A DNA stretch of 64,000 nucleotides from Comamonadaceae bacterium (lineage in GTDB: Bacteria; Pseudomonadota; Gammaproteobacteria; Burkholderiales; Burkholderiaceae_C): assembly GCA_947450645.1 (NCBI GenBank), contig CANFWH010000003.1, positions 85,217 to 149,216 on the forward strand, written 5' to 3'. The first letter of the stretch is position 1. The number at the start of each line of letters is the position of its first letter. A program made the translations under genes and the position numbers. The notes beneath the pieces were generated by a model. The model saw only the letters and a list, made by a program, of their open reading frames with translations, ran no database searches and was not told where the DNA came from. This document shows positions 1 to 9,705 of this stretch, piece by piece.

Positions 1-1696
1 TTTTTTCTTCATCAAAACCAAAGCGAGTAATCCATTGCTGCGCATCTTTAACCCCAGTCGCCTGCAAAACCTGAATAGCAACCATATTGATAGAGCCAGC
101 CAAAGCGCGTCGCAAAGTGATAGGTCCCTCAAAAGTACCTTCATAATTTTTTGGCTCCCATGCCTGCCCTCCCGTCACACTCGCATCAAAAAAGAGAGGT
201 TTGTCATTAATAATGGTTGCAGGTGTAAAGCCTTTTTCTAATGCTGCCGAATAGATAAAGGGTTTAAAGCCAGAGCCTGGTTGTCGCCATGCTTGCGTGA
301 CATGATTGAATTTACTTTTTGCAAAATCAAAACCGCCCACCAAAGCTTGAATACCACCCGTCTTGGGATTCATGGCAACAAATGCGCCCTCCACTTCTGG
401 CAATTGCGTGATGTCCCATGTTTTTTTAGCGTTTCGAATGACGCGAATCACTGCGCCACGCTTAATCTTAATTTTGGGTGATGCTTTATCGGATAGCCCA
501 GACTGGGCGGGCTTCAAACCCTCACCCACAATTTCAATCCTCTCACCATTGCTACGCTCCGCCACAATTTTTTTAGCATTGGCCTCTAACACCACAGCAG
601 CATAAATATCACCGTTATCGGGATGGTCTTGTAGCGCTTCAAGAATATCTTCTGGTAGTTGTTTAGAGTCAGTCGATAAATCTACAAACTCTTCGGGTCC
701 ACGATACACCTGACGGCGTTCGTAGTCCATGATGCCCGCGCGCAGGGCTTTGTAGGCTGCGACTTGTTGATCGGCTTTGATAGTGGTGTACACACTCAAT
801 CCGCGCGTATAGGATTCTTCGCCATACTGTGCGTAAATCAACTGACGCACCATTTCAGCTACAAATTCCGAAGGCGATTCGGTGACCATGCCGCCTTCCT
901 TAATTTGCAAGGGCTCACGTTTAGCAGCTTCCATTTGCGCCTGCGTAATAAAGCCTTGCCCGAGCATACGCTCCAAAATATAAAGTTGACGCGCACGCGC
1001 ACGCGCGGGATTATTAATTGGGTTATAAGCGGACGGTGCCTTTGGCAAGCCCGCCAGCATGGCTGCTTGCGCAAGCGTAATGTCTTTAATTGGTTTACCA
1101 AAATACGCTTCCGATGCAGCTGCAAAACCATACGAACGATGACCTAAAAAAATCTGATTCATATAGATTTCAAGGATCTGATCTTTGGATAAGCCAGCTT
1201 CAAGCTTAAAGGTCAAAAGCAATTCGTAAATTTTTCGAGTAAATGTTTTTTCACTACTCAAATAAACATTGCGCGCAACTTGCATCGTGATCGTGGACGC
1301 GCCTTGGCTTTTAGCGCGCCACAAATTGGCAAGCCCTGCACGCATCACACCAATATAGTCAACACCACCATGTTCGTAAAAGCGCGCATCTTCAATCGCC
1401 AATACGGCATCTTGCATGACCTTGGGCATATCTTTAATGCGCGTCAAATTTCGCCGCTCTTCGCCAAACTCACCAATCAAAGCGCCCTCTACCGAATAGA
1501 TGCGCAGTGGTAATTTTGGACGGTAATCGGATAACTCGCTAATGTCAGGCAGGTTCGGATAGGCCACCGCCAAGGCAATACACACAAAGAATGCAAGAGC
1601 CGCCAAGCCAGAAACAGCAAGGCCTGCAAGGGTAATGGCCATGCGCGGTAGCCAGGCCAGCGCATCATATTTTTCGCGTAATGTTTGAGGTTCCAT
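1..1696 (-). CDS. mrcA: Penicillin-binding protein 1A (partial, C-terminus beyond window)
   Basis: Bifunctional peptidoglycan glycosyltransferase/transpeptidase of the inner membrane. The ATG at 1696 follows the trpS stop by one base, and about 565 codons are read before the window edge. Residues ~20-45 form a membrane anchor. The GT51 domain follows, with EDARFYEHGG (catalytic Glu), GASTITMQVARN and LEIYMNQIFLG. The transpeptidase domain is entered near residue 470: PGSGFKPF carries the nucleophilic Ser and its Lys (SxxK), and GSINM supplies the SxN motif. The KTG box and C-terminal tail lie outside the window. Domain order and spacing are those of class A PBP1a. The 1-nt gap to trpS implies co-transcription with the tRNA synthetase run upstream. 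Confidence 0.95.
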   Translation of the reverse strand, partial: MEPQTLREKYDALAWLPRMAITLAGLAVSGLAALAFFVCIALAVAYPNLPDISELSDYRPKLPLRIYSVEGALIGEFGEERRNLTRIKDMPKVMQDAVLAIEDARFYEHGGVDYIGVMRAGLANLWRAKSQGASTITMQVARNVYLSSEKTFTRKIYELLLTFKLEAGLSKDQILEIYMNQIFLGHRSYGFAAASEAYFGKPIKDITLAQAAMLAGLPKAPSAYNPINNPARARARQLYILERMLGQGFITQAQMEAAKREPLQIKEGGMVTESPSEFVAEMVRQLIYAQYGEESYTRGLSVYTTIKADQQVAAYKALRAGIMDYERRQVYRGPEEFVDLSTDSKQLPEDILEALQDHPDNGDIYAAVVLEANAKKIVAERSNGERIEIVGEGLKPAQSGLSDKASPKIKIKRGAVIRVIRNAKKTWDITQLPEVEGAFVAMNPKTGGIQALVGGFDFAKSKFNHVTQAWRQPGSGFKPFIYSAALEKGFTPATIINDKPLFFDASVTGGQAWEPKNYEGTFEGPITLRRALAGSINMVAIQVLQATGVKDAQQWITRFGFDEEK

Positions 1697-1697
1697 A

Positions 1698-3101
1698 TTA
1701 GTAATTCAATCCCATTGCTGTGCGTACATCAACCATTGTTTCTTGCGCGGTGACACGTGCCCGCTTCGTGCCCGCATCCACTATGTCGCGCACAATTTTT
1801 GGATTCGCCACATACGATGCGGCACGCTCTAGCATGGGTTGCTGCTCTTTCAAAATCGCATCTATCACCGGCTTCTTGCACGTGAGGCAACCAAACTCGG
1901 CGTTCTTGCAGCCGTGCTCTGCCCAGTCTTGCGTGGGTTTATCCGAGTACACCAAGTGGAACTGCCACACGGGGCATTTGTTTGGGTCGCCTTTGTCTGT
2001 GATGCGAACACGAGCAGGATCGGTAGGCATCGTTTTCACTTTCGCCTCAATGCTCTTGGCATCTTCGCGAATTGCAATCGAGTTGCCATAGCTCTTACTC
2101 ATTTTTTGTCCGTCAAGGCCTGGCAACTTGCTGGCCTTAGTCAGCAGCACTTGTGGCTCTGGCAAGATAGTTTTACCCGTGCCTCTGAACCAACCTGTTA
2201 AGCGCTCGCGCTCGTCGCTCGTGAGCAGCGGCGTGCTGCCCACAAAGCCCAGTGCGCCTTCCAAGGCTTTGACATCGCCCGTTTCTTGGAAAATCTTGCG
2301 TGATTTTTCTAATCGTTTGGCGGCATCCTTGCCCAACTTCTCCAGCGTCGCGGCCAAGAGCACTTCAAAGTTTGCCTCGCGTCCATACAGATGGTTAAAA
2401 CGCCGCGCAGCTTCGCGCGTCAGCTCCACATGGCTGGCTTGGTCTTCGCCCACGGGTACGTACTTGGCCTTGTAGATCAAGATGTCGGCGGCTTGCAACA
2501 GCGGATAACCCAAAAATCCATACGTGGCTAAATCTTTGTCTTTCAACTTTTCTTGCTGGTCTTTGTAGGTCGGCACACGCTCTAGCCAACTCAGCGGTGT
2601 ACCCATGGCAAGTAACGTGAATAGTTCGGCGTGCTCAGGAATTCGACTTTGCAAAAACAGTGTGCATTTATCAGGGTCAATGCCGCAAGCCAGCCAGTCA
2701 ATCACCATCTCAAACGCGTGCTTTTCCATCACGTCGCGTGATTCGTAGTGCGTGGTCAGTGCGTGCCAATCGGCCACGAAAAAGTAGCACTCATGCGTAT
2801 GCTGCAACTCCACCCAATTTTTAATCGCGCCGTGATAGTGACCTAGATGCAGCGCACCCGTTGGGCGCATGCCAGAGAGAACTCGCTCTTTGAGCGGGTG
2901 CTGCTCCCCAAAAATAATTCCAGTGCGAGGCCATTCTGAATTATTTGATATCGTTTCATTTGTAAAGGCTCGAGTGAGAATACCCTCTCCTTTCGAAGCC
3001 TGAGTATTTGAAGCTACATTTGTCGAAGTTAGGCCTGTGATGATGCCTTTGCCTTTAGCAGCTGTAGTATTTAAAATTTGATCTTGATTCAACGCTGTCA
3101 T
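1698..3101 (-). CDS. trpS: Tryptophanyl-tRNA synthetase with unusual N-terminal extension
   Basis: Class I aminoacyl-tRNA synthetase charging tRNA-Trp in the cytoplasm. The HIGH-type motif is HLGH (residues ~86-89, in GALHLGHYHG), and the KMSKS loop is present as KMSKSYGNS. The Cys-rich segment GCKNAEFGCLTCKK is typical of the longer beta-proteobacterial TrpRS. The usual family start aligns at about residue 71 (KERVLSGMRPTG), so some 70 residues are extra. They are low-complexity, Asn/Thr/Gly-rich and contain two related units (KGKGIIT... and KGEGILT...). The start at 3101 is supported by an ATGA overlap with the upstream M50 protease gene, and no ATG lies nearer the catalytic core. Function is certain; the role of the extension is unknown. 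Confidence 0.95.
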   Translation of the reverse strand: MTALNQDQILNTTAAKGKGIITGLTSTNVASNTQASKGEGILTRAFTNETISNNSEWPRTGIIFGEQHPLKERVLSGMRPTGALHLGHYHGAIKNWVELQHTHECYFFVADWHALTTHYESRDVMEKHAFEMVIDWLACGIDPDKCTLFLQSRIPEHAELFTLLAMGTPLSWLERVPTYKDQQEKLKDKDLATYGFLGYPLLQAADILIYKAKYVPVGEDQASHVELTREAARRFNHLYGREANFEVLLAATLEKLGKDAAKRLEKSRKIFQETGDVKALEGALGFVGSTPLLTSDERERLTGWFRGTGKTILPEPQVLLTKASKLPGLDGQKMSKSYGNSIAIREDAKSIEAKVKTMPTDPARVRITDKGDPNKCPVWQFHLVYSDKPTQDWAEHGCKNAEFGCLTCKKPVIDAILKEQQPMLERAASYVANPKIVRDIVDAGTKRARVTAQETMVDVRTAMGLNY

Positions 3102-3766
3102 TTTGCGAAATACCTTAATGGTGAGAGCACCAGCTCCAAAAAGTCATACGTCAAACCCATCATGGGTGACATCCAAATCGTATTGATGACGCCAGCAATC
3201 ACCAGCCCCATCACAATAAAAAATCCCCAAGGCTCTACGCGTGACACTTGGTACGAATACGGATAGGGCAAGAGCCCCACCAAAATGCGACCACCATCTA
3301 GCGGCGGCAGCGGGAAGAGGTTGAACGCAAACATAACGGCGTTAGCCAGCACGCCGCCCTTGCACATCGCAATGAAAAACTTATCGTCTAAACCCATGAT
3401 CACCAGCACATACAGAAGCGCACCCCACAGCACCGCTTGCACAAGGTTAGACGCAGGTCCCGCCAGCGCCACCCAGACCATATCGCGCTTGGGGTTGTGG
3501 AGGCGGCCAAAGTTGACGGGCACTGGTTTGGCATAACCAAACAAGAACGCGCCACTCGTTGCAAAGTAAAGCAAAAGCGGCATCGCAATCGTGCCCATCG
3601 GGTCGATGTGTTTGAGCGGATTCATTGTCACCCGCCCCAGCACATAAGCGGTGTTGTCACCTAAGCGGAGTGCCGCGTAACCATGTGCCGCTTCGTGCAG
3701 CGTAATCGCCAAAAGCACAGGCAATGCATAAACCAAAATGGTTTGAATCGTGTTTGCAAAATCCAT
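3098..3766 (-). CDS. M50-family (site-2 protease-like) membrane metalloprotease
   Basis: Integral membrane zinc protease homologue of 222 residues, a usual length for the short, PDZ-less site-2 protease group. HEAAH (HEXXH) lies at residues ~24-28 in the first membrane region, and the distal metal-binding motif is in NLFPLPPLDGGRI near residue 155. Hydrophobic segments surround both. Family members cut transmembrane segments of other proteins; the substrate of this subgroup is not known. It lies 4 nt after the PHP-domain gene and overlaps trpS by ATGA, so all three should be translated from one message. Confidence 0.9.
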   Translation of the reverse strand: MDFANTIQTILVYALPVLLAITLHEAAHGYAALRLGDNTAYVLGRVTMNPLKHIDPMGTIAMPLLLYFATSGAFLFGYAKPVPVNFGRLHNPKRDMVWVALAGPASNLVQAVLWGALLYVLVIMGLDDKFFIAMCKGGVLANAVMFAFNLFPLPPLDGGRILVGLLPYPYSYQVSRVEPWGFFIVMGLVIAGVINTIWMSPMMGLTYDFLELVLSPLRYFAK

Positions 3767-3770
3767 AAAA

Positions 3771-4631
3771 TTATTCGATCCGATCTTCTAACAGTTCCCA
3801 CACAGGTTGTAGCGAGCCCACCAAATCTGGCAGCGTCCCAAGGTCAATACGACTCTCATCGGGCGAATGAAAATCGCTGCCCTTTGAAGCCGCCAACTTA
3901 AACTCTTTGGCCATATCCGCGTAGATCACATATTCAGCTTCGCTGTGACTGCCTGTGACCACTTCCACACCGCGTCCACCAAAATTTTTGAAATCGGTAA
4001 ACAGTGCGTACTCTTCGTTCGAGCTAAAACCATAACGCCCCGGATGCGCAATCACCGCTTCACCGCCCGCTTCAACAATCCACGTGACGGCATCTTTTAG
4101 CTTCGCCCAGCGATGCGGCACAAAACCCGGCTTGCCTTCAGTTAGATATTTTCGAAAGACCGAGTTGGTATCTGGACACACGCCGCTAGATACCAAATGC
4201 CGTGCAAAGTGCGAGCGCGAAATAAGATCTGGATTCCCTACATATTTAAGAGCGCCGTCGAACGCACCTTTGATGCCGACTTTGGCGAGTCCGTCCGACA
4301 TCTCGTGCGCCCGCTCTAAGCGGCCACCCCTGACGGAAGCCAAGCCAGCTATGAGCTCTGGGTTCGTCTCATCAAAACCAAGGCCTACGATATGCACCGT
4401 TTTATCGGCAAACGTCACGGAAATTTCCACGCCCGTGAGGTACTTCATACCATTCGCTTTGGCAGCAGCACGAGCCCGCGCAATACCACCTAACTCGTCG
4501 TGATCGGTCAGCGCCCACAGCTCCACGCCGTTTTTGGCAGCACGCTCGGCAACCGCTTCGGGAGTCAGCGTGCCATCAGACACCACAGAGTGGCAGTGCA
4601 GGTCGGCATTGATTAAATTGGCTGCTTTCAT
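3771..4631 (-). CDS. rnm: PHP-domain phosphoesterase (RNase AM / YciV-like)
   Basis: PHP-family metal-dependent phosphoesterase of 286 residues. The N-terminal metal motif [11 protein letters not shown] (residues ~11-21) and the second motif LTDHDELGG (~41-49) are intact, as are later metal ligands in AHPGRYG and SDFHSP. In E. coli the homologue (YciV/TrpH, RNase AM) acts as a 5'-3' exonuclease on RNA 5' ends and on 3',5'-bisphosphonucleosides; transfer of that activity here is inference from family. It overlaps miaB by ATGA and is followed after 4 nt by the M50 protease. In the related order I recall from other Burkholderiales, a Sua5/YciO-family gene sits between these two; it is absent here. 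Confidence 0.88.
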   Translation of the reverse strand: MKAANLINADLHCHSVVSDGTLTPEAVAERAAKNGVELWALTDHDELGGIARARAAAKANGMKYLTGVEISVTFADKTVHIVGLGFDETNPELIAGLASVRGGRLERAHEMSDGLAKVGIKGAFDGALKYVGNPDLISRSHFARHLVSSGVCPDTNSVFRKYLTEGKPGFVPHRWAKLKDAVTWIVEAGGEAVIAHPGRYGFSSNEEYALFTDFKNFGGRGVEVVTGSHSEAEYVIYADMAKEFKLAASKGSDFHSPDESRIDLGTLPDLVGSLQPVWELLEDRIE

Positions 4632-6094
4632 GCCGTGACCTCTTCGGCAATCACGCTCTCGTTTGTGACAATCTCGCCTTTAAACGAGTACGCCTTCGCA
4701 ACCGTAATCGTCACATCGACGAGTTGCCCAATCAAGCGCGGATTACCGACAAAACTCACCAAACGATTGCATTCAGTTCGCCCCATTAATTGACCTTCCG
4801 ATTTATTGGCGACGTTCTCCACCAACACGCGCTGCACCGTACCCAGCTTGCTCTCGGCGATCTTTTGCGCATTCGCTTCAATGGTGGCTTGCAGATGTTG
4901 CAGGCGTTTGAGCTTGACTTCGTGCGGCGTGTCGTCTTGCAAATTAGCCGCAGGTGTGCCGGGGCGTGGGCTAAAGATAAAGCTAAAACTGTTATCAAAA
5001 CCAATTTCGTTAATCAGTTCCATCAGTTTGTCGAAATCCGCATCCGTCTCGCCTGGGAAGCCCACGATGAAGTCGCTGGATATCGAAATATCGGGACGAA
5101 TCGCACGCAATTTGCGAATCGTGCTTTTGAACTGAATGACGGAGTAGCCGCGCTTCATTGCCATCAAAATGCGATCCGAGCCGTGCTGCACAGGCAAGTG
5201 CAAGTGATTGACCAGCTTGGGGTTGCGAGCGTAACAGTCAATCAAGCGCTGACCAAATTCGTTGGGGTGGCTGGTGGTGTAGCGGATGCGCTTGATCGCG
5301 TCCATTTCGCCAATGCGGTCTAGGAGATAAGCGAAATCGACAATCTCGCTGGTCTCGTCATCTTTGACTAAATGTCCACGGTAGCCGTTGACGTTTTGCC
5401 CGAGCAAATTCACTTCGATCACGCCCTGCTTTGTCAGGTGCGTAATTTCTGCCATCACGTCATCAAATGGACGGCTCACCTCTTCGCCGCGCGTGTAGGG
5501 CACGACACAGTACGAGCAGTATTTCGAGCAACCTTCCATGATGGAAACAAAGGCGGAAGCCCCATCCACACGGGCAGGCGGCAAGTGATCAAACTTTTCA
5601 ATCTCTGGGAACGTGATATCGACTTGCGGCTTATTTTTGGCTTTACGTGCGTGGAGCAGTTCAGGCAAGCGATGCAAGGTCTGCGGGCCAAACACCACAT
5701 CGACATAAGGCGCACGGGCGATGATGGCCGCGCCCTCTTGGCTGGCGACGCAGCCGCCCACACCAATTTGCACGCCTTTGGCTTTGAGATGCTTGACGCG
5801 CCCCAAATCGCTAAATACTTTCTCCTGCGCTTTTTCGCGAACCGAGCAAGTGTTAAACAAAATGAGGTCGGCCTCATCAACGTTATCGGTTTTGGTGTAA
5901 CCCTCGGCGCCGTGCATCACGTCCACCATCTTGTCCGAGTCGTACTCGTTCATTTGGCAGCCGAAGGTTTTGATGAAGACTTTTTTAGAAGAAGTCGCGG
6001 GAGAGAGAAATTCAGTTGTGGTCACGGGTTTGCCTATCAGTGCATGCGTGTTGAGGAAGTCTTGATTATCCCCGAGGATGGTGCGCTGCAACAA
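4628..6094 (-). CDS. miaB: tRNA (N6-isopentenyl adenosine(37)-C2)-methylthiotransferase
   Basis: Radical-SAM enzyme that adds a methylthio group to i6A37 of tRNAs reading UNN codons. The N-terminal UPF0004 domain carries three cluster cysteines (FGCQMN, NTCSVRE and the GGCVAS region). The radical-SAM CxxxCxxC is seen as CSKYCSYC, followed by VPYTRG. The last ~65 residues form a TRAM RNA-binding domain. The ATG at 6094 overlaps the end of xerD by 29 nt and has AAGG upstream. An in-frame GTG at 6025, just before the conserved [10 protein letters not shown] start of the family, is an equally plausible start giving 465 residues. The 3' end overlaps the PHP gene by ATGA. Confidence 0.95.
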   Translation of the reverse strand: MLQRTILGDNQDFLNTHALIGKPVTTTEFLSPATSSKKVFIKTFGCQMNEYDSDKMVDVMHGAEGYTKTDNVDEADLILFNTCSVREKAQEKVFSDLGRVKHLKAKGVQIGVGGCVASQEGAAIIARAPYVDVVFGPQTLHRLPELLHARKAKNKPQVDITFPEIEKFDHLPPARVDGASAFVSIMEGCSKYCSYCVVPYTRGEEVSRPFDDVMAEITHLTKQGVIEVNLLGQNVNGYRGHLVKDDETSEIVDFAYLLDRIGEMDAIKRIRYTTSHPNEFGQRLIDCYARNPKLVNHLHLPVQHGSDRILMAMKRGYSVIQFKSTIRKLRAIRPDISISSDFIVGFPGETDADFDKLMELINEIGFDNSFSFIFSPRPGTPAANLQDDTPHEVKLKRLQHLQATIEANAQKIAESKLGTVQRVLVENVANKSEGQLMGRTECNRLVSFVGNPRLIGQLVDVTITVAKAYSFKGEIVTNESVIAEEVTA

Positions 6095-6959
6095 TAGCCT
6101 TCAACCGCTCCCTCGCCACATGCGTATAAATCGTCGTGGTCGTAATGTCGGCGTGGCCTAAGAGCAATTGCACCGCTCGCAAATCCGCGCCGTGATTGAG
6201 CAAGTGCGTGGCAAACGCATGGCGCAAGGTGTGCGGTGACAACGGGGACGTGATTTGGGCTTGCAGCGCATGTTTTTTGATGATGTGCCAAAAGCCTTCG
6301 CGTGTCATGCTACTGCCGCGGGTTGTCACAAACAAATCGTCGGTAAGTTGTCCGTTCAAAATGTCTGCCCGTGCTTCTTTTAAATAGCGCTCAATCCACT
6401 GGGCAGCAACCTGTCCAAATGGCACGACGCGCTCTTTGCTGCCTTTACCTGTCACGCGCAGGGCGTTGTCGTTCATGCTGACATAAAACGTCTTCAGACT
6501 CACCAGCTCACTGACCCGCAAGCCGCAGGCATAAAGGAGTTCTAGCATGGCACGGTCGCGCAGGCCAAGCGGCGTATCGATGTTGGGCGCATTCAAAAGC
6601 GATTCGACTTGCGCCTCTGAAAGCGTCTTGATGGCGCGCTGCAAGGCTTTGGCGCTAACGAGTTTGAACGTAGGGTCTTGCGCTATATGGCGCTCACGCA
6701 CTGCCCATCTAAAAAATCGTTTGAACGCAGCTTGGCGGCGATTAGCTGTGCTGCTTTTTGTAGCCTTGTGCTTAGCGGCAAAGTAGCCGTCAATGTCGGT
6801 TTGCGTTGCGACGTCTAGGCTACGCCCTTGCTGAGTCAGCCATGCGGCAAAGAGCTTCAAATCACGCCGATAGGCTTCTAACGTATTTTTCGCAAGCCCC
6901 TCTTCTAGCCAAAGTGCATCAATGAAGCTATCGACAAGTGCTGGAGCGGCAACGGACAT
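6066..6959 (-). CDS. xerD: Site-specific tyrosine recombinase XerD
   Basis: Chromosome dimer resolution recombinase of 297 residues, the normal XerD length. The N-terminal SAM-like core-binding domain occupies ~1-100. The catalytic domain shows Arg in ACGLRVSEL, the HxLR motif in [12 protein letters not shown], a later His in LLGHADI, and the nucleophilic Tyr in TTIYTHV. XerD acts with XerC at dif under FtsK control; neither dif nor xerC is in the window. It starts in a TAATG overlap with the preceding Bug gene and overlaps the longer miaB start. The housekeeping setting argues against a mobile-element integrase. Confidence 0.93.
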   Translation of the reverse strand: MSVAAPALVDSFIDALWLEEGLAKNTLEAYRRDLKLFAAWLTQQGRSLDVATQTDIDGYFAAKHKATKSSTANRRQAAFKRFFRWAVRERHIAQDPTFKLVSAKALQRAIKTLSEAQVESLLNAPNIDTPLGLRDRAMLELLYACGLRVSELVSLKTFYVSMNDNALRVTGKGSKERVVPFGQVAAQWIERYLKEARADILNGQLTDDLFVTTRGSSMTREGFWHIIKKHALQAQITSPLSPHTLRHAFATHLLNHGADLRAVQLLLGHADITTTTIYTHVARERLKAIVAAHHPRG

Positions 6960-7945
6960 TAGTCCAATTTCAGCTTCGCCGAAACCACCACCTTTTTGTA
7001 GACTTCGAATTCAGCCTTGATTTGTGCGGCAAATTGCTCAGAACTATTCGCGATGATGAGCGAGCCCGTGTCTTCAATTTTCTTTTTGATAATTGGATCT
7101 TCGACTGCTTTTTTCACGCCCGCGTTAATTTTGTCCACGACTTCTTTGGGTAGGTTTTTAGGTCCGTAGATGCCGTAGTAAGCCATGCGGTTGACGGGCT
7201 CTAGACCCACTTCTTTAAACGTTGGCACATTTGGTAACACCGCCAAGCGCGTCGGTGCAGCTACCACGATCGCAATCAGTTTGCCTTCTTTAATAAATGG
7301 CAACGCCGATGGCAAATTATCAAAAATAATCGCCACTTGGCCGCCTACCGTGTCACGTAACGCAGGGCCCGCACCCGAGTACGGGATATGCGTAATGAAA
7401 ACGCCTGCCATGCTTTTGTAGAGTTCGGTCTGCAAGTGACCAATGCCACCGACGCCCGATGTGGCATACGAGTATTTACCAGGATTTTTTTTCAGTTGCG
7501 CAACAAAGCCTTTGTAATCACACGCCGTGCCCTTAGGCAAATCGTTGCAGAAGCTAGGATGCACCGCAATCACATTAGGTGTCGCCGCAATGTTAACGAT
7601 AGGCGTGAAATCGGTAAGAGGGTTATAGGGCGTCTTGGGGTTGATGGCGGGATTAGCAGCCGTAGTTGAAACCGTTGCCACACCCAAGTTGTAACCATCA
7701 GGCAACGCACGCGATGTTTCAGCAGCACCCACCACGCCGCCGCCGCCGACCTTATTAATCACAACAACAGGTTGACCTAAGAGCCTACCCAGCGGTTCAG
7801 CAATCACGCGCCCCACAATGTCCGTGGTGCCGCCAGGTGCAAACGGAACAATAAGGCTGATGGGTTTACTCGGATAGTTCTGAGCAGCCGCAAACGTAGA
7901 CATCAGCGCCAACACCCAGGCTAAACTAAATTTAATTTTGTTCAT
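6959..7945 (-). CDS. Bug/TctC-family periplasmic solute-binding protein
   Basis: Tripartite tricarboxylate transporter-type receptor of 328 residues. The signal peptide is residues 1-21, ending in TFAAA before QNYPSKPI. The family pattern follows: [11 protein letters not shown] near residue 35, [14 protein letters not shown] (~60), and [11 protein letters not shown] (~200). Such proteins bind carboxylates in the periplasm and hand them to TctA/TctB. No tctA or tctB gene is adjacent, which is usual for orphan Bug proteins of Burkholderiales. The stop overlaps the xerD start (TAATG), so it may head the xerD-miaB message. The ligand cannot be inferred. Confidence 0.9.
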   Translation of the reverse strand: MNKIKFSLAWVLALMSTFAAAQNYPSKPISLIVPFAPGGTTDIVGRVIAEPLGRLLGQPVVVINKVGGGGVVGAAETSRALPDGYNLGVATVSTTAANPAINPKTPYNPLTDFTPIVNIAATPNVIAVHPSFCNDLPKGTACDYKGFVAQLKKNPGKYSYATSGVGGIGHLQTELYKSMAGVFITHIPYSGAGPALRDTVGGQVAIIFDNLPSALPFIKEGKLIAIVVAAPTRLAVLPNVPTFKEVGLEPVNRMAYYGIYGPKNLPKEVVDKINAGVKKAVEDPIIKKKIEDTGSLIIANSSEQFAAQIKAEFEVYKKVVVSAKLKLD

Positions 7946-7963
7946 AGCTTGATTCTAGATCAG

Positions 7964-8752
7964 CTACGTAATCGCAGGGCTAAGTAGTTTCAACCATTTT
8001 TTTGCCGGTAAATTCCCGTCTGCCCAGCGCGATTCAATGGCCTCAGCACGTTGCACAAGCACGTCACGCGGCGCATCCGGCTTTGTCCGAAACGCCATTA
8101 CGACCGTATTGCCTTCGCGTGTGGGTTTAAAAGCCCAAACACAATCAGCGCCAAACACCTCTTTGATTTTTTCTACGCTGGCTTTGTAGCTGCTATCGCG
8201 GCCAAATAGATTAACGGTCATCGCACCATCGTCAGTCAACACGGCGCGGCAGTCGGCATAAAATTTTGCGCTATCCATAACGGGAGCTGCAGCTTCGTGA
8301 TCGTAGAGGTCAACAGCCAGCGCGTCCACTGCGCCAAGCCAACGTACGGATTTGATTTCTTTGGCGGCATCAGCTAGCACCACCTCAAGCCGATTGTTAT
8401 CAGGCGGCAGCTTAAACCACTGCCGACACATACTGATTACTTTTGGATTAATTTCTATGGTCGCCGTCCGCATGCCCAGAATTTTGTAGCAGCATTTGGT
8501 GATTGCAGCGCTGCCAAGACCTAGCTGCATAGCTTGCCGCCCCTGTACAGATGTGCCTGGCACAAAGAGCAACCAAGCCATCATGCGCTGCACATATTCC
8601 AGCTCAATTTTGAACGGCGTTTTGATTGTCATCGTACCTTGCACCCAAGGCGTATCGAGGTGAAGGCAACGCACGCCATCCCACTCGCTCAAACTGACAT
8701 TGGGTAATTTTTTGTCTAGCATTTTTATCGTAGGCCTATCCAGTTTTTGCAC
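7964..8752 (-). CDS. Spermidine-synthase-like (SpeE fold) protein
   Basis: A 262-residue protein with a Rossmann methyltransferase/aminopropyltransferase fold. Visible motifs are QLGLGSAAITK (nucleotide-binding glycine loop, ~residue 77), IEINPKV (acidic residue at the end of strand 2), VLADAAKEI and AVDLYDHEA. It resembles stand-alone spermidine-synthase-like proteins rather than true SpeE: the usual GGGDGG loop is replaced by GLGSA. Aminopropyl transfer is therefore unproven. It is divergent from the exported-protein pair at 8815 and ends 18 nt before the Bug gene start, so it is probably co-directional with the Bug-xerD run. Confidence 0.7.
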   Translation of the reverse strand: MQKLDRPTIKMLDKKLPNVSLSEWDGVRCLHLDTPWVQGTMTIKTPFKIELEYVQRMMAWLLFVPGTSVQGRQAMQLGLGSAAITKCCYKILGMRTATIEINPKVISMCRQWFKLPPDNNRLEVVLADAAKEIKSVRWLGAVDALAVDLYDHEAAAPVMDSAKFYADCRAVLTDDGAMTVNLFGRDSSYKASVEKIKEVFGADCVWAFKPTREGNTVVMAFRTKPDAPRDVLVQRAEAIESRWADGNLPAKKWLKLLSPAIT

Positions 8753-8762
8753 ACTAAAAGTC

Positions 8763-8768
8763 TATAAT
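8763..8768 (+). promoter_or_regulatory. Candidate sigma-70 -10 box upstream of 8815 gene
   Basis: A perfect TATAAT lies 47 bases before the ATG at 8815, in the short divergent gap to the SpeE-like gene. I find no good -35 at 17 bp spacing, so this is a -10 call only. Confidence 0.45.
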
Positions 8769-8814
8769 CGCGGGGTCTAAATTTTGTATACACGACTGTT
8801 CCACGCCTACCTAT

Positions 8815-9687
8815 ATGTCCCGTCGATTTTTATCACCATCTGCACGCCCTCTTATTAGAGCATGGACCTGTGCTTGGGCGCTGGGTCTCTACGTGGGATC
8901 AAGTGCCTTAGCGCAAAGCGGGAGCAGTGAAGTTGAGCAAATTGCGAAAGCACACGATTTTGTAATCAATCGTAACTGGTCTAAGGCTGAAACTCTTTTA
9001 CTCCCTGTTACAAAAAGTCAACCCAAAAATCCATTTATTTTTTATGACCTTGCACAAGTCTACGAAAATACTAATCGTGTGGAATTAGCGAAACAAATTT
9101 ATCAAGGCCTTACCAACACCCTTGGCACGGATCCAAACCAATACACCATCGTTGTGCGCGCACCTTATGCTAGCCGCTTGGTCAGTCTTGTGTCGCAGGC
9201 ACAAGCAAAGCTCAATGCTATCAACGCCCAGCAAGCCACGCTGCATGTCGTAGCCTCAATTCCACCCCCGCCAATGGTGACCGCGACTGTCATGACAAAC
9301 GCACCCACCAAGCAAGTCGCGAATACCGCTACCACCGCTACGTTACGAGATAACAAAACGACAGTCAATGCAGCCATGCGCAACTGGGCCATGGCGTGGG
9401 CTAACAAAGATTTAGCAAACTATTACGCCAGCTACGTCCCTAGCTTTCGTGGCGAGATGCCAACTCGCGCAGCATGGGAAAACAAACGCCGCGAGCAGAT
9501 TAGCAGGGAGAGCAATATCGAAATCAATTTTAGAAATTTAGAGATGACCAGCCTCTCACCTACCAGCGTTCAAGCACGATTTATGCAATCGTATTTTTCT
9601 GATACCCAAAGTAGCAAGGCGCGTAAAACGCTGCTATTTACCTTAACTAATGGGCGCTGGCTCATTGAGCACGAATCTAGCAAATAA
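8815..9687 (+). CDS. Exported protein with TPR-like and Cds6/NTF2-like domains (copy 1)
   Basis: Protein of 290 residues. An N-terminal hydrophobic segment after three positive residues ends in SSALAQS (residues ~28-34), a likely signal peptide. Residues ~40-110 contain a tetratricopeptide-like stretch (FVINRNWSKAETLL, PFIFYDLAQVYENTNR). An Ala/Thr-rich linker (~130-180) follows. The C-terminal ~105 residues resemble the SnoaL/NTF2-like domain found behind Cds6-type L,D-transpeptidases (AMAWANKDLANYYASYVPSF; final NGRWLIEHE). No catalytic domain is present. The next gene has the same layout and is clearly a paralogue. A cell-envelope role is inferred from export and domain type only. Confidence 0.75.
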   Translation: MSRRFLSPSARPLIRAWTCAWALGLYVGSSALAQSGSSEVEQIAKAHDFVINRNWSKAETLLLPVTKSQPKNPFIFYDLAQVYENTNRVELAKQIYQGLTNTLGTDPNQYTIVVRAPYASRLVSLVSQAQAKLNAINAQQATLHVVASIPPPPMVTATVMTNAPTKQVANTATTATLRDNKTTVNAAMRNWAMAWANKDLANYYASYVPSFRGEMPTRAAWENKRREQISRESNIEINFRNLEMTSLSPTSVQARFMQSYFSDTQSSKARKTLLFTLTNGRWLIEHESSK

Positions 9688-9705
9688 CCAGGAAACTACA
9701 TCCTT

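Noticed and set aside
35..1513. Several plus-strand reading frames opposite PBP1A
   Set aside because: They are antisense shadows of a clearly conserved minus-strand glycosyltransferase/transpeptidase gene and have no family resemblance.
5372..6097. A 241-codon plus-strand frame opposite miaB
   Set aside because: It is antisense to a fully conserved radical-SAM enzyme, and its residues are His/Val-rich in the way typical of shadow frames.
6066..6959. Tyrosine recombinase as a sign of an integrated element
   Set aside because: Length, motifs and housekeeping neighbours identify it as XerD; no attachment repeats or phage genes are near.
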